NCBI GenBank assembly: GCA_015060455.1
Contig: SUYM01000016.1
Location: 1-64,000 of the forward strand
DNA: 64,000 nucleotides
Direction of reading: 5' to 3'
Source of the DNA: Bacteroidales bacterium
Lineage (GTDB): Bacteria; Bacteroidota; Bacteroidia; Bacteroidales; UBA932
Shown here: positions 54,378 through 63,457 of the stretch, in pieces
Layout of the letters: every line of letters starts with the position of its first letter
Numbering within the stretch: position 1 is the first letter of the stretch
Translations under genes and position numbers: made by a program
Notes under the pieces: model-generated
Told to the model about the DNA's origin: nothing
What the model saw: only the letters and a program-made list of their open reading frames with translations
Database searches by the model: none

Positions 54378-56321
54378 ATGACGAATATGAAGAAATATAC
54401 ATTTATTGCTGTTGCCTTTGCAGCATTGGCGGCAGTTTCATGCGTCAAGGATAATATGGGTGGCGCAGAAGGTGTGGTTTATGATGCCACTTTCTCAGAA
54501 GCAGTCGATGCTAAGGCTACTATAACAGTAGGTGCAGAACAGAGCCTTGTTTCATGGGAGACCACTGACCGTGTGGGCATCATGTACGGCGATTCAAACG
54601 TAGAGTACAAGGCGGACCAGGCAGGTGCACGCACAATGCTCTCTCCGGTTTCGGCTTCTGCTTCCGCTTCCGAGGTGTGGGCTGTCTTGCCTTATGATGC
54701 ATCTGCCACTCTTGCCGGTGGCGTGATTTCCACAACTCTTCCGGCAGAGCAGCCTGCACTTGAAGGTGGCGCGTTCCACCATCTTGCGGTGGCACATTCC
54801 ACAAACGGTACATTGGCGTTCAGGAATGTCTGCGGACTGGTAAGGGTGAGGGTTACCACTGAAGGTATCACAAAGGTTGTGTTCGCAGGAAAGGCATCAG
54901 AGAAGGTGGCAGGTGATATTGCCGTTACTGTTGCTGCCGAGCCTGCTGTATCGACCGGTACATCTGAAACAGTCGCCCTCGTACCTGCGTCAGGCCAGAC
55001 TGCCATTGCTGGGGGCGACTATTTCCTTGCAGTCCTTCCACAGAATTTTGCAAGCGGCTTCACGGTGACTGCCTACAAGGGCGAGACTGCTGTCGTGACC
55101 AAGGATGTCGCAGGTCCGGTTGAACTCAAACGCTGCGGCGTCTTCGCAGGAACAATCCGTGAGGTGACCATCAGCGCGATTTCCACAAATATCGCTACGG
55201 TAGGCGAAACTGTCAAGATCACCGGAACAGGTTTCTCAGAAGTGGCAGCCGATAATACAGTCTCTATTGGAAATATTGCATGCACCGTTACTGCGGCATC
55301 TGCAACCGAACTTTCAGTCACAGTACCAGCAGGTCTTTCCAAGTCAACTGATTACAAGTTCGCCGTGACTGTCCGTGGCGCTAATGCAGTCGAGTCACCA
55401 GCATTCCGTTATTACTATGTGCCTGCGTATACTTCAACTTCTCAATCGTTGGGATATAAACCGGAAGGACTCGCGTTGACAACAGATGGATATCTGTGGG
55501 TGACAGACAGGAATAGTTCTCCACATAAGTTGGTTAAATATAAATTGTCAGATTTTTCTTCAACAACAACTGTGAATGCGAACAACTTTCCGTTCGGATG
55601 TGATGTCAACAGTAAGAATGAAATCTATGTGGCTGCCAAGAATGCAAAGGCGGTAGGATATATTGATTCTGAGGGTAACTGGGCTTATACTCAATACACG
55701 TCTTATCTTAATAATCCGATGGACCTTGTGTTCGACAGTAGTGACAATATGTATGTGGCGTCACGTGACAACCATTCGATTGTCCAGTTTAAGAATAATG
55801 AGTATGTCAAGTCGTTCGCTAACACACATAGGGCAAATGCGCTGACATTGGATGTCACAGAAGAGAATATTTTCTATGGAGTGGGCGCAACAGGTTCAAG
55901 TTCAAATGACTGGAAATTCTATAAATTGAATCTTGCCACAGGCAACATAACAGTTATTGCCGGTTCCGGAACGAAGCCTGCCGCAGGTGTCTATTCAAAT
56001 GGTTCAGCAGGCAATACTCTTACAGCAGTAATTGGAAATATAACAGGTCTGGTCTGCACATCAGACGGATATGTATATTTTGTTGACAGCACCCATGCTC
56101 TTCGTGTCCTCGTTCCGGGAGTCGGTGGTGATCATACAAAAGGTCTGATTAAGGTAGTTGCCGGTATCATGGGAACAGCAGGTAACGTTCAGATTGGAGA
56201 TTCATCCGCCCCTCTTGGAAAATTACATACTCCGGACGGAATGGAGATTGATTCAAATGGTGTCATCTATATTGCGGAAAACGGAAACAGTGCAATCAGA
56301 GTATTGACGCCTGTCTATTGA
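54378..56321 (+). CDS. Fimbrillin-like / TIG / NHL surface lipoprotein, paralogue 2
   Basis: A 647-aa lipoprotein (lipobox AVSC, Cys22; an ATG at 54387 is an alternative start). The N-terminal part (about 30-260) resembles fimbrillin-like/Mfa domains (LVSWETTDRVGIMYGDSNVEYKA ... YFLAVLPQNF). One TIG module follows (SAISTNIATVGETVKITGTGFS), then NHL blades (PEGLALTTDGYLWVTDRN, PMDLVFDSSDNMYVASRDNHSIVQF, GLVCTSDGYVYFVDSTHALRV, MEIDSNGVIYIAENGNSAIRVL). The propeller is paralogous to that of the 50108 gene, while the N-terminus is exchanged. Probably a second surface ligand-binding protein of the locus. Confidence 0.85.
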   Translation: MTNMKKYTFIAVAFAALAAVSCVKDNMGGAEGVVYDATFSEAVDAKATITVGAEQSLVSWETTDRVGIMYGDSNVEYKADQAGARTMLSPVSASASASEVWAVLPYDASATLAGGVISTTLPAEQPALEGGAFHHLAVAHSTNGTLAFRNVCGLVRVRVTTEGITKVVFAGKASEKVAGDIAVTVAAEPAVSTGTSETVALVPASGQTAIAGGDYFLAVLPQNFASGFTVTAYKGETAVVTKDVAGPVELKRCGVFAGTIREVTISAISTNIATVGETVKITGTGFSEVAADNTVSIGNIACTVTAASATELSVTVPAGLSKSTDYKFAVTVRGANAVESPAFRYYYVPAYTSTSQSLGYKPEGLALTTDGYLWVTDRNSSPHKLVKYKLSDFSSTTTVNANNFPFGCDVNSKNEIYVAAKNAKAVGYIDSEGNWAYTQYTSYLNNPMDLVFDSSDNMYVASRDNHSIVQFKNNEYVKSFANTHRANALTLDVTEENIFYGVGATGSSSNDWKFYKLNLATGNITVIAGSGTKPAAGVYSNGSAGNTLTAVIGNITGLVCTSDGYVYFVDSTHALRVLVPGVGGDHTKGLIKVVAGIMGTAGNVQIGDSSAPLGKLHTPDGMEIDSNGVIYIAENGNSAIRVLTPVY

Positions 56322-56339
56322 TGGATATAGCCATTGATT

Positions 56340-56356
56340 AGTTCCACTATGGAACT
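56340..56356 (+). terminator. Weak hairpin after the TIG-NHL gene
   Basis: AGTTCCA and TGGAACT with a 3-base loop, followed by an A/T-rich tract (GATAATTATTTTAG). The stem is short, so termination would be partial. Confidence 0.4.
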
Positions 56357-56380
56357 GATAATTATTTTAGTGTTGTTATC

Positions 56381-56417
56381 TGTGGGTGTCAAGGTGTGTT
56401 CTTTGACACCCACATTT
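56381..56417 (+). terminator. Strong hairpin, probable terminator or operator
   Basis: A perfect 12-bp stem TGTGGGTGTCAA / TTGACACCCACA with a 10-base loop, followed by TTTG. The short T run makes a classical terminator uncertain; an operator for the following SGNH gene is the alternative. A near-consensus -7 box (TGCCTTTG, 56429-56436) lies downstream. Confidence 0.6.
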
Positions 56418-56472
56418 GTAAACTTTCTTGCCTTTGCAGAAGTGATTTTGTAAAGCAATCAAACGTTAAGAT

Positions 56473-57558
56473 ATGAAACACAGATTGACAGTACTGCTTG
56501 TGGCCCTGACATGTATGGCTGCCTCAGCACAAACTAAGTGGCATGACGCCGCAGATCTTACGGTCATCGGAAAGCCGATACCGACAGCGAAGCCTTTTGC
56601 ACGCATAGATACCGCTGTCTATAAGTTCAACGACAAGACCATAGACCGCTATGCGAACTATTCCACCGGTCTTGCGGTGCTGTTCGAGACTGACAGCCGC
56701 AGCATAAAGGCAAAATGGACCACCGGAAGCGCCAATTCCGGAGCGAACATGGCTGCGATAGGCCAGAAGGGTCTTGACCTGTATATAATGAGGGATGGCA
56801 AATGGGTGTTTGCAGGAACAGGCTCACCTAAGATGGGCATGGCTCCGTTCAATCAGCACGAGGGCACGATAGTCGCTGATATGGCAGAGGGTGCAAAGCA
56901 GTGTCTGCTCTATCTTCCGCTTTTCGATAGAGTAGATGCTTTGGAAATAGGTCTTGATGAAGGCGCATCTCTGAAACCTATTGACAACCCGTTCCGCTAC
57001 AATATCATTGTACACGGTTCCAGCATCACCCACGGTGCCTCCGCGAGCCGTCCTGGCATGACATATCCGGCACGCCTTGGAAGATCGAACGGCTGGTACA
57101 CCTGCAACCTCGGTTTCAGCGGAATGTGTAAACTTCAGAAGGAATATGCCCGCTACCTTGCAGACATAAAGGATGTTGACGCCTTCATCTTCGACGCCTT
57201 CTCAAATCCGCTTGCCGACGTCATCTATGCAAACTTCAACGAGTTTGTTGATATCGTCCGTGCCGCACATCCGGGAGTTCCGATGATATTCCTCCAGACA
57301 GAGCGTCGTGAGGTGCGCAATTTCAGCCTCAAGAGAGAGGATACAGAGGCCGCAAAGCAGAAGGCGGCAGCAGAAGTGGTGACTGCACGCATGAAGACCG
57401 ACAAGCATATCTATTTCATCGACTCGGAAGGTTTCCTCGGTGACGAGCACATCGCAACCGCCGACGGCACCCACCCTACGGACCTCGGCTTCACCTACAT
57501 GCTCGAAGTCATCTCCCCAAGAATCAAGAAGATCCTCAAAAAATACGGCATCAGATAG
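56473..57558 (+). CDS. Secreted SGNH/GDSL hydrolase with GxDLY domain, paralogue 2
   Basis: A 361-aa protein with signal peptide ending SAQ. It follows paralogue 1 (36323) almost residue for residue: KWHDAADLTVIGKPIPTAKPF, QKGLDLYIMRDGKWVFAG, GSSITHG with nucleophile Ser184, and ADGTHPTDLG. Ester removal from a secreted substrate is expected. Unlike paralogue 1 it is preceded by a strong hairpin and a possible separate promoter. Its 3' end overlaps the convergent SusD gene by 8 bp. The direct-repeat arrangement with the copy 20 kb away may allow recombination. Confidence 0.88.
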   Translation: MKHRLTVLLVALTCMAASAQTKWHDAADLTVIGKPIPTAKPFARIDTAVYKFNDKTIDRYANYSTGLAVLFETDSRSIKAKWTTGSANSGANMAAIGQKGLDLYIMRDGKWVFAGTGSPKMGMAPFNQHEGTIVADMAEGAKQCLLYLPLFDRVDALEIGLDEGASLKPIDNPFRYNIIVHGSSITHGASASRPGMTYPARLGRSNGWYTCNLGFSGMCKLQKEYARYLADIKDVDAFIFDAFSNPLADVIYANFNEFVDIVRAAHPGVPMIFLQTERREVRNFSLKREDTEAAKQKAAAEVVTARMKTDKHIYFIDSEGFLGDEHIATADGTHPTDLGFTYMLEVISPRIKKILKKYGIR

Positions 57559-58849
57559 CTCCGGAGGTTTCCCATAAAGGATGCTGCCTGAGGTTGCCGT
57601 TCAACGAGAGTTCTCTTGCTGGAATGGGCAATACTGAATATTTGTCATCCACTCCGATGACTGATGTATATCTGCCGGTCCTTACAAGGTCATACCATCT
57701 GAATCCCTCTCCGAAAAGTTCAAGGCGTCTCTCATCAAGCACAGCGTCGATGAAGCTTTCCTGGTCAGAGGGATTCACGGCATCCAAGCCCCTGAAGGCC
57801 CTTAATTCATTAAGTCTGTCAAGCCCCTTCGGGTAGCCTTGGCATTCGGCACTGATCAGGTACATCTCGGCCAGACGCACGATGTATAGCGGGTCCCTGC
57901 CCGCATCTCCGCTGCAGTATTTGTTCAGCACGGGCTGGCCGTTACCCTGATAAGCTATGGAGATTTCTTTCCTTTTGTCATTATCCTTATACATGGCCAT
58001 AGCTTCAGAAGTAGGGCAGAAGTTATATCCTCCTCCGACACCGGATTCCTTAGTGTAGTAGTACGAACTCATGTTGACACTGCTCTCCTGCACAAGGTTG
58101 GCAAAGGTGAAAATTTCTTCTTTATTATTTTTTCCTCTGAATATGTGATTGAAGTCAGAAAGCGAAAATTTTTCGTTCTCAATGAGGCCTTCTGCCAGTG
58201 ATTTGGCCTCTTCTTTCAATCCCATAGCAAGACAAGTCCTTGCCATGAGTGCTTGGGCGGCTTCCTTTGAGACGTAGTTCTTGTCTGTGAAATCTGCGGA
58301 AAGCAGGTATGCCTGTCTGAATTCCTCCTTTACAAACTGCCAAACCAGATCTTCGTCCTTCTGTTGCTGCTTTTCGCCTTTTTGTCCTGTGATGATGGGA
58401 ACATTGCGCCATCTGGTGACAATGTTGTAATAATATAACCCCCTGAAAAAGTGACATGTGCCAAGCATTTCTCTCTTTTCCTGAGATTCCGGCATGCTTT
58501 CTATAACAGAAAGTGTGGAATTGATCTGATATAGACCTGCAAAATATCCGTTCCAAGGGCTCGTGACGATGCTTCCATTTGGGGCTATTGCTCCCTCCAC
58601 CAGAAGTTTTGGCGTGTTGGCACTTGTGGCTCCTGTCCTGATGATGTCACCTCCGATAAGGTCGAACAGTGCCCATCCGTTAAATGTCGGCTTGTACTGT
58701 GCAATGTTGTACATGCCGGTTACCAATAGTCCAGCATCTTCGTTTGTTATATGCTCTCGGGGAGTCCCGCTATGAGGATATTTGTTCAGATACTTTCCGC
58801 ATGATACGAAAAGAATCTGGATCAATAATATTATGACAACCCTTTTCAT
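57551..58849 (-). CDS. SusD/RagB-family surface lipoprotein (third pair)
   Basis: A 432-aa lipoprotein; the start at 58849 gives MKRVVIILLIQILFVSC with lipid Cys17 and lies 5 bp after the susC stop. A longer frame to 58906 would overlap susC and is rejected. SusD features: YLNKYPHSGTPREHITNEDAG, GTCHFFRGLYYYNIVTRWRNVPII, VRLAEMYLISAECQGYPKG and ERRLELFGEGFRWYDLVRTGRY. It is shorter than the usual 500-plus residues. Partner of the STN-type SusC. It is the last gene of the sigma/anti-sigma-controlled set. Confidence 0.93.
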   Translation of the reverse strand: MKRVVIILLIQILFVSCGKYLNKYPHSGTPREHITNEDAGLLVTGMYNIAQYKPTFNGWALFDLIGGDIIRTGATSANTPKLLVEGAIAPNGSIVTSPWNGYFAGLYQINSTLSVIESMPESQEKREMLGTCHFFRGLYYYNIVTRWRNVPIITGQKGEKQQQKDEDLVWQFVKEEFRQAYLLSADFTDKNYVSKEAAQALMARTCLAMGLKEEAKSLAEGLIENEKFSLSDFNHIFRGKNNKEEIFTFANLVQESSVNMSSYYYTKESGVGGGYNFCPTSEAMAMYKDNDKRKEISIAYQGNGQPVLNKYCSGDAGRDPLYIVRLAEMYLISAECQGYPKGLDRLNELRAFRGLDAVNPSDQESFIDAVLDERRLELFGEGFRWYDLVRTGRYTSVIGVDDKYSVLPIPARELSLNGNLRQHPLWETSGAI

Positions 58850-58854
58850 CTCTG

Positions 58855-61800
58855 TCAGAATTTTACATTCAGCCCGAGGGAGAATGTTCTTGGCTGAGGC
58901 AACCACATGTTGTCAGTGCCCATCTTTGTCGCGTCAAGACTGCATGTGACCTCCGGGTCGATATATCTGTATGGCGAAATCAGGAACAGATTATCAGCAG
59001 AAAAATGTACTCTCAGGCTTCGGATCCCTATTTTCCTTAAAGCATAGAAAGGAAGTGTGTAACCGAGGGAAAGGTTGCGACAACGAAGATAAGAACCGTC
59101 ATGAAGGAAACGTGTATTGACGAATTTAGTCGAGTTCCATGTCATTCCGTATATGGCCCTTGGCACTGTGTTGCTTGTGCCTGGTCCTGTCCATCTGGCC
59201 AGCGCTTCAGATTCCTGAGATGGCCACAGACCGTATCCGAGACGCAGACCTCCTGTCCATGTCTGATATATCATGTTTCCGTAGGAGAATGTCAGCAGGA
59301 AGCTGAGGTCGAATCCTTTCCAGTAGAATGTGCTGCTTAACCCTCCTGTGAAGAGAGGATTGGCAGAACCGACAAACTGGCTGTCATTGACCGTATCAAT
59401 GTCACCGTCTCCGTTGACGTCTTCGTACATTATGTCTCCGGCTCTTACCCCTTGAGCATATTGTTTTGCCGGTACCTGATCGTCAGATTGGTAAATTCCC
59501 AGCATCTTTATCATATAGAAACTGCCCACTTCCTCACCGACTTTAAGTGCGTGATATGATCCGGAAGTCAGAACTCCATCATTGATCAGAGAGGTCAGAC
59601 GATTTTTAATAAAGGATATGTTGAATCCTCCCTGCCATCTGAAATCACCGATGGATATATCGCTGCCCAGTGTCAATTCCAAGCCGGAGTTCCTCATTTG
59701 ACCGATATTGCAAATCTCATTAGTGAATCCTGATGTTGCCGGTATCGGTTTGTTATAGAGCATATCTTTTGTATATTTCTGGAAAAAGTCGGCAGAAAGA
59801 GTGAGCCCTCCTGAGAAAAATGCCATATCCAGCCCCAAGTCGTATTGCGTGGTCTTTTCCCATTTGAGATTCTCGTTGCCCTTTGTCATAAAGGCTATTC
59901 CGCTTTCATTTAAGTAGTTGTATCCGCCGTTTGCAAGAGGCATCCAGGCATAGGCCCCGATTCCTCCCTGATTTCCGGTCATTCCCACGCTCATCCTTAA
60001 CTTTATCGTCGTCTTAGGATCCTTCCAGAATGGTTCTTTAGAAATAACCCATCCTGCCGATGCTGAAGGGAAGAAACCGTATCTGTTTTTTGTGGCGAAT
60101 TTTGAAGATCCGTCAGTTCGGGCAGAAAGCGTCAGCAGATATCTGTCAAGATGGTTCAGCGTAATGCGCGTGATGAATGACTGCATGGCCCACTCTTTCC
60201 TTCCGCTGGTAACGTTCAGATACTCTGCGGCTGCGGAGTTTACATTGAAGTCTTTCGAAGGAAATCCCTGGCCTGTTTGAGAGGCTGTTGATGACGCATC
60301 TGTCTGAAATGAGTGGCCTGCCATTGCATCAAATTTGAAGCCGGAATTGAACTTCTTATGGTAACTCAATACATTATCGACAACCAATGAGGAATGGGCC
60401 TTGCGGGCATCTATAAGTTTGCCCACGGAGTTGCCGTACATGTGTTTTGAATTATAATAGACGTAGTCTTCGGTGTACATGAAATCTCCGCCGACGCTGG
60501 AGCGAAGTGACAGATTCTCGATGAAATTGATCTGTGCGAAAATATTGCCGATCAATCGGTAGTTTCTGTTGAAGGCGTCCTGCTCATAGAGCGCCTGAAG
60601 CAGATTGTAGTGCAAAAGCTCGTTGTCTTTTGTCGTATATGAACCGTCTTCCTTGTATGGCCTGTCCCACGGGCGGTGTTCCAAAGAGTGAGTCAGCATG
60701 GATGTGCCCATGTTACCATTCGGAACGTGGTGAGTGTAGTTGTAATTTGCTCCAATGTTCACACCAGCAGACAGCCATCTTTTAATGTCTGTTTCCACAT
60801 TTGCCCTGATTCCGTATTTCTCAGCTTTGCTGCCTATAATGACTCCCTGATTGTGACGTACATTTGCTGAAATATAATATCTGCTTTTTTCTGAACCGCC
60901 GGAAATGGAAGCGTTGGCTTTCCATGAGACAGATGTGCGCAAGACAAGATCTGTCCAGCTGAAATATCCTCTCTCGGGATATGGATTGTTTATATGGGGA
61001 ACTGACTGCCCGGTTTGAGCATTATAGTTATCAATGGCTTCGTTCTGGACTTCGAGATATAAATCAGCATCTGCTACCTTAAGCTTGCGCAGCTTTGGAA
61101 TATATGATAAACTGCATCCGGCGTCAATGCTGACTTTAGGAGTTCCTTTTTTACCTTTTTTAGTTGTGATGAGCACCACTCCATTAGTCGCTCTGGAACC
61201 ATAAATGGCAGAGGCAGCAGCATCTTTAAGTATCTGTATGGATTCTATGTCGTCAGGGTTGATGTCGCTAAGTGCATCTGTCTCTTCTCCTTCCCATCCA
61301 CCTGCATCGGAGGTGGTGTTGCTGATAGGAACCCCATCTACTACATAGAGAGGCTCGTTTCCAGCTGTAAGTGACCCTATTCCTCTGATGCTCACTCTAT
61401 TTCTGCTGCCGACGCTGCCGGATGAAGCCTGTATGTTTACTCCGGCAACATTCCCTTGAAGCATGGTGCCTATATCAGACGATGCCGTTGAGGCGGCTGC
61501 TCCGGGATGGAATATGCTTACTGCAGATGTGATGTCCTTTTTGTTCATTCGCCCGTATCCTACGATTACAGATTCCTCAATCATGTTGAAGGGGGCATAG
61601 ATGTTTTTGTTCCAATCGTTCTCGGAGTCCATCTTCGGAACAATGAAAACCATTCTGTCTTGTATATGGGCCTCCATTCCGGTTCCTTTCAAAAGTGCCT
61701 CAAAGGTTGCTTGCAGTGGCTTCCCCGTTGATGGAACAACGTATCTGTTTATGTTGATCAGGTCTTCGTTATATGCAATAGCATAACCGCTCTGTTTCTC

Positions 61801-61929
61801 TATGAGGTTGAAAGCGGTTATAAGTTTCATCCTCTCTTGAGGGAGACTAAGTGTGGTTTCTTGAGCTGTCAGACTTGGTGGCGCAAGTGCCAGAGTCAGA
61901 AGGCAGAAACACAAGGCCAGTTTTCTCAT
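58855..61929 (-). CDS. STN-domain SusC-type TonB-dependent transducer (third pair)
   Basis: A 1024-aa outer-membrane transporter/receptor. The signal peptide ends near LTAQ. Residues about 26-98 are an STN (secretin/TonB N-terminal) domain (ITAFNLIEKQSGYAIAYNEDLI ... LLKGTGMEAHIQDRMVFIVPK), which in this family contacts a FecR anti-sigma factor. The plug follows after a short linker (EESVIVGYGRMNKKDI, YVVDGVPISN, ILKDAAASAIYGSRATNGVVLITTKKGKK). I see no carboxypeptidase-like domain between STN and plug, where SusC proteins usually have one. The barrel ends LNVKF. Uptake and signalling for one ligand class is expected. Confidence 0.93.
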   Translation of the reverse strand: MRKLALCFCLLTLALAPPSLTAQETTLSLPQERMKLITAFNLIEKQSGYAIAYNEDLININRYVVPSTGKPLQATFEALLKGTGMEAHIQDRMVFIVPKMDSENDWNKNIYAPFNMIEESVIVGYGRMNKKDITSAVSIFHPGAAASTASSDIGTMLQGNVAGVNIQASSGSVGSRNRVSIRGIGSLTAGNEPLYVVDGVPISNTTSDAGGWEGEETDALSDINPDDIESIQILKDAAASAIYGSRATNGVVLITTKKGKKGTPKVSIDAGCSLSYIPKLRKLKVADADLYLEVQNEAIDNYNAQTGQSVPHINNPYPERGYFSWTDLVLRTSVSWKANASISGGSEKSRYYISANVRHNQGVIIGSKAEKYGIRANVETDIKRWLSAGVNIGANYNYTHHVPNGNMGTSMLTHSLEHRPWDRPYKEDGSYTTKDNELLHYNLLQALYEQDAFNRNYRLIGNIFAQINFIENLSLRSSVGGDFMYTEDYVYYNSKHMYGNSVGKLIDARKAHSSLVVDNVLSYHKKFNSGFKFDAMAGHSFQTDASSTASQTGQGFPSKDFNVNSAAAEYLNVTSGRKEWAMQSFITRITLNHLDRYLLTLSARTDGSSKFATKNRYGFFPSASAGWVISKEPFWKDPKTTIKLRMSVGMTGNQGGIGAYAWMPLANGGYNYLNESGIAFMTKGNENLKWEKTTQYDLGLDMAFFSGGLTLSADFFQKYTKDMLYNKPIPATSGFTNEICNIGQMRNSGLELTLGSDISIGDFRWQGGFNISFIKNRLTSLINDGVLTSGSYHALKVGEEVGSFYMIKMLGIYQSDDQVPAKQYAQGVRAGDIMYEDVNGDGDIDTVNDSQFVGSANPLFTGGLSSTFYWKGFDLSFLLTFSYGNMIYQTWTGGLRLGYGLWPSQESEALARWTGPGTSNTVPRAIYGMTWNSTKFVNTRFLHDGSYLRCRNLSLGYTLPFYALRKIGIRSLRVHFSADNLFLISPYRYIDPEVTCSLDATKMGTDNMWLPQPRTFSLGLNVKF

Positions 61930-61946
61930 CTGTTTCAGGATGTTTA

Positions 61947-62837
61947 TTACCTTATATATAAGTCGTGATCTTCAATCGAATAACTCATTCCAGGTATGAG
62001 TCTGCTGATAGCTTCCATTACCTGTTCCAGACTTTCACCGTTGAGGAACTTGATTGTCAGTACTGCATTGTTGTATGCTGCTGTAGTTATGTGGACGTTG
62101 ACGTCATATCTCCGCTCTATGATTTTCATGACCTGATTTAAGGATAATGACTTTATTCTGAGCTCTCCGTCCTTCCACGAAATAACCTCATCGGCATCTA
62201 TTTCCATTATCGAGGTAGCACCAGTTGCTTTCTCGTATTTGAAAATCTGATCTATGTTCAGGTGGCTTTCATTTTCATTGTTCCTGTTGACGCTGATTTT
62301 TCCGCTGCATAGAGTTGCGCTTGCCTGCTCGTCTTCAGGATAGTCGCATACACTGAAGACTGTTCCATGGGCACGAACCTGCAGAGTTTCGGTGCTCACT
62401 ATGAATGGACGTATCTTGCTTGCAGAAACATAGAAAACGGCTTCACCAGTGAGACTTACTTGTCTTACCCTTCCAAAATTATCCGGATACGACAGTGTGG
62501 AACCGGCATTCAAGATGACTTTAGTTCCGTCCGAGAGCACAATCTCTGAAATCTGACCCTTTGGCGCAGAGTATTGTGCAGTAGGTTCAGGATTATCTCC
62601 TTCTGTATTTAAATAAAAGTATGCAGATATAGGAACCACTATTAGCAGAACAACTACTGCGGCAGCAGCAATGAGCCGTCTGACTCTGATAGCCCTTTCC
62701 CTGACTTTTTTACTTATATAGTCGTTCTCAATGGATTTTGCTGCTTTCATTACAGCGGAAAAAGATTCATTAGTCTCCTCCGTGCTGACAGCTGACCCAT
62801 CGATTCTTTCCCAACCTTTAAATTCGTTCAATGACAT
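61947..62837 (-). CDS. FecR-family anti-sigma factor
   Basis: A 296-aa inner-membrane protein. Short cytoplasmic part (1-54), one transmembrane helix (about 55-76, LIAAAAVVVLLIVVPISAYF), then the periplasmic FecR domain (APKGQISEIVLSDGTKVILNAGSTLSYP ... VSLTGEAVFYVSA ... VRAHGTVFSV) and the C-terminal DUF4974-type STN-binding domain (LSLNQVMKIIERRYDVNVHI ... FLNGESLEQVMEAI). It holds the ECF sigma inactive until the transporter's STN domain signals ligand. It lies between the sigma gene (62-bp gap) and the transporter gene (17-bp gap). Confidence 0.93.
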   Translation of the reverse strand: MSLNEFKGWERIDGSAVSTEETNESFSAVMKAAKSIENDYISKKVRERAIRVRRLIAAAAVVVLLIVVPISAYFYLNTEGDNPEPTAQYSAPKGQISEIVLSDGTKVILNAGSTLSYPDNFGRVRQVSLTGEAVFYVSASKIRPFIVSTETLQVRAHGTVFSVCDYPEDEQASATLCSGKISVNRNNENESHLNIDQIFKYEKATGATSIMEIDADEVISWKDGELRIKSLSLNQVMKIIERRYDVNVHITTAAYNNAVLTIKFLNGESLEQVMEAISRLIPGMSYSIEDHDLYIR

Positions 62838-62899
62838 ATTCCAATCGTTTCTACCCTATTATGACGAAACAGCAGTATGTTTCTCCCAAGTGATTTGTG

Positions 62900-63445
62900 C
62901 TAAAAAAATATCGCGATGACTTTAGTGATTTTCCTCAATTCCTTTAAGACCAGATTCATGTGATTTTCCACAGTTTTCTTGCTTATACCCATTATCTGAG
63001 CTATCTCACTGTTGCTCTTCCCTTCAAATCTGGACAGGATGAACACTTTCCTGCGTCTATCGGGCATCTGTTTTATCAGATGAGCCACCTGTACTTCTAT
63101 TTCTTTCGCATAGAACTCGTTCTCGGTTTCGTACTCGTCGTCGCTCTTTTCCACTACGTCGGTCAGTGGTATGGATATTTTGTGGACTCTTCCGTAGTCG
63201 ATTGCGGCATTCCTTGTCATGGTGTACAGAAATGCTCCGAAAGATCTGATTTCAGACAAGCATGAACGTTGCAGCCAGATTTTAATAAATATGTTCTGAG
63301 CAATATCCATGGCGTCGTCAGAATTGGAAACAAACTGCATCAAGAAGACCTTGACTTTAGGATAATAATAGTCAAAGATCTTCTTGTATCTGTCTTCGTC
63401 GCCCTGAGCAACAGCCGCTAAAATTATCTTTTCGTTTTCGATCAT
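62900..63445 (-). CDS. ECF-type RNA polymerase sigma-70 factor
   Basis: A 181-aa cytosolic factor. Region 2 spans about 18-85 (YKKIFDYYYPKVKVFLMQFVSNSDDAMDIAQNIFIKIW) and region 4 about 125-175 (MPDRRRKVFILSRFEGKSNSEIAQIMGISKKTVENHMNLVLKELRK), with the DAxDIxQxxFxxxW pattern of ECF factors in Bacteroidota. It should activate the SusCD operon downstream when FecR is released. It starts 12 bp after the der stop on the same strand, so basal transcription may come from der. Confidence 0.95.
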   Translation of the reverse strand: MIENEKIILAAVAQGDEDRYKKIFDYYYPKVKVFLMQFVSNSDDAMDIAQNIFIKIWLQRSCLSEIRSFGAFLYTMTRNAAIDYGRVHKISIPLTDVVEKSDDEYETENEFYAKEIEVQVAHLIKQMPDRRRKVFILSRFEGKSNSEIAQIMGISKKTVENHMNLVLKELRKITKVIAIFF

Positions 63446-63457
63446 TCCCCCTCCAAG

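Noticed and set aside
58850..58906. Nineteen-residue extension of the third SusD
   Set aside because: It overlaps the susC 3' end and pushes the lipoprotein signal inwards; MKRVVIILL with lipid Cys17 is a typical start.
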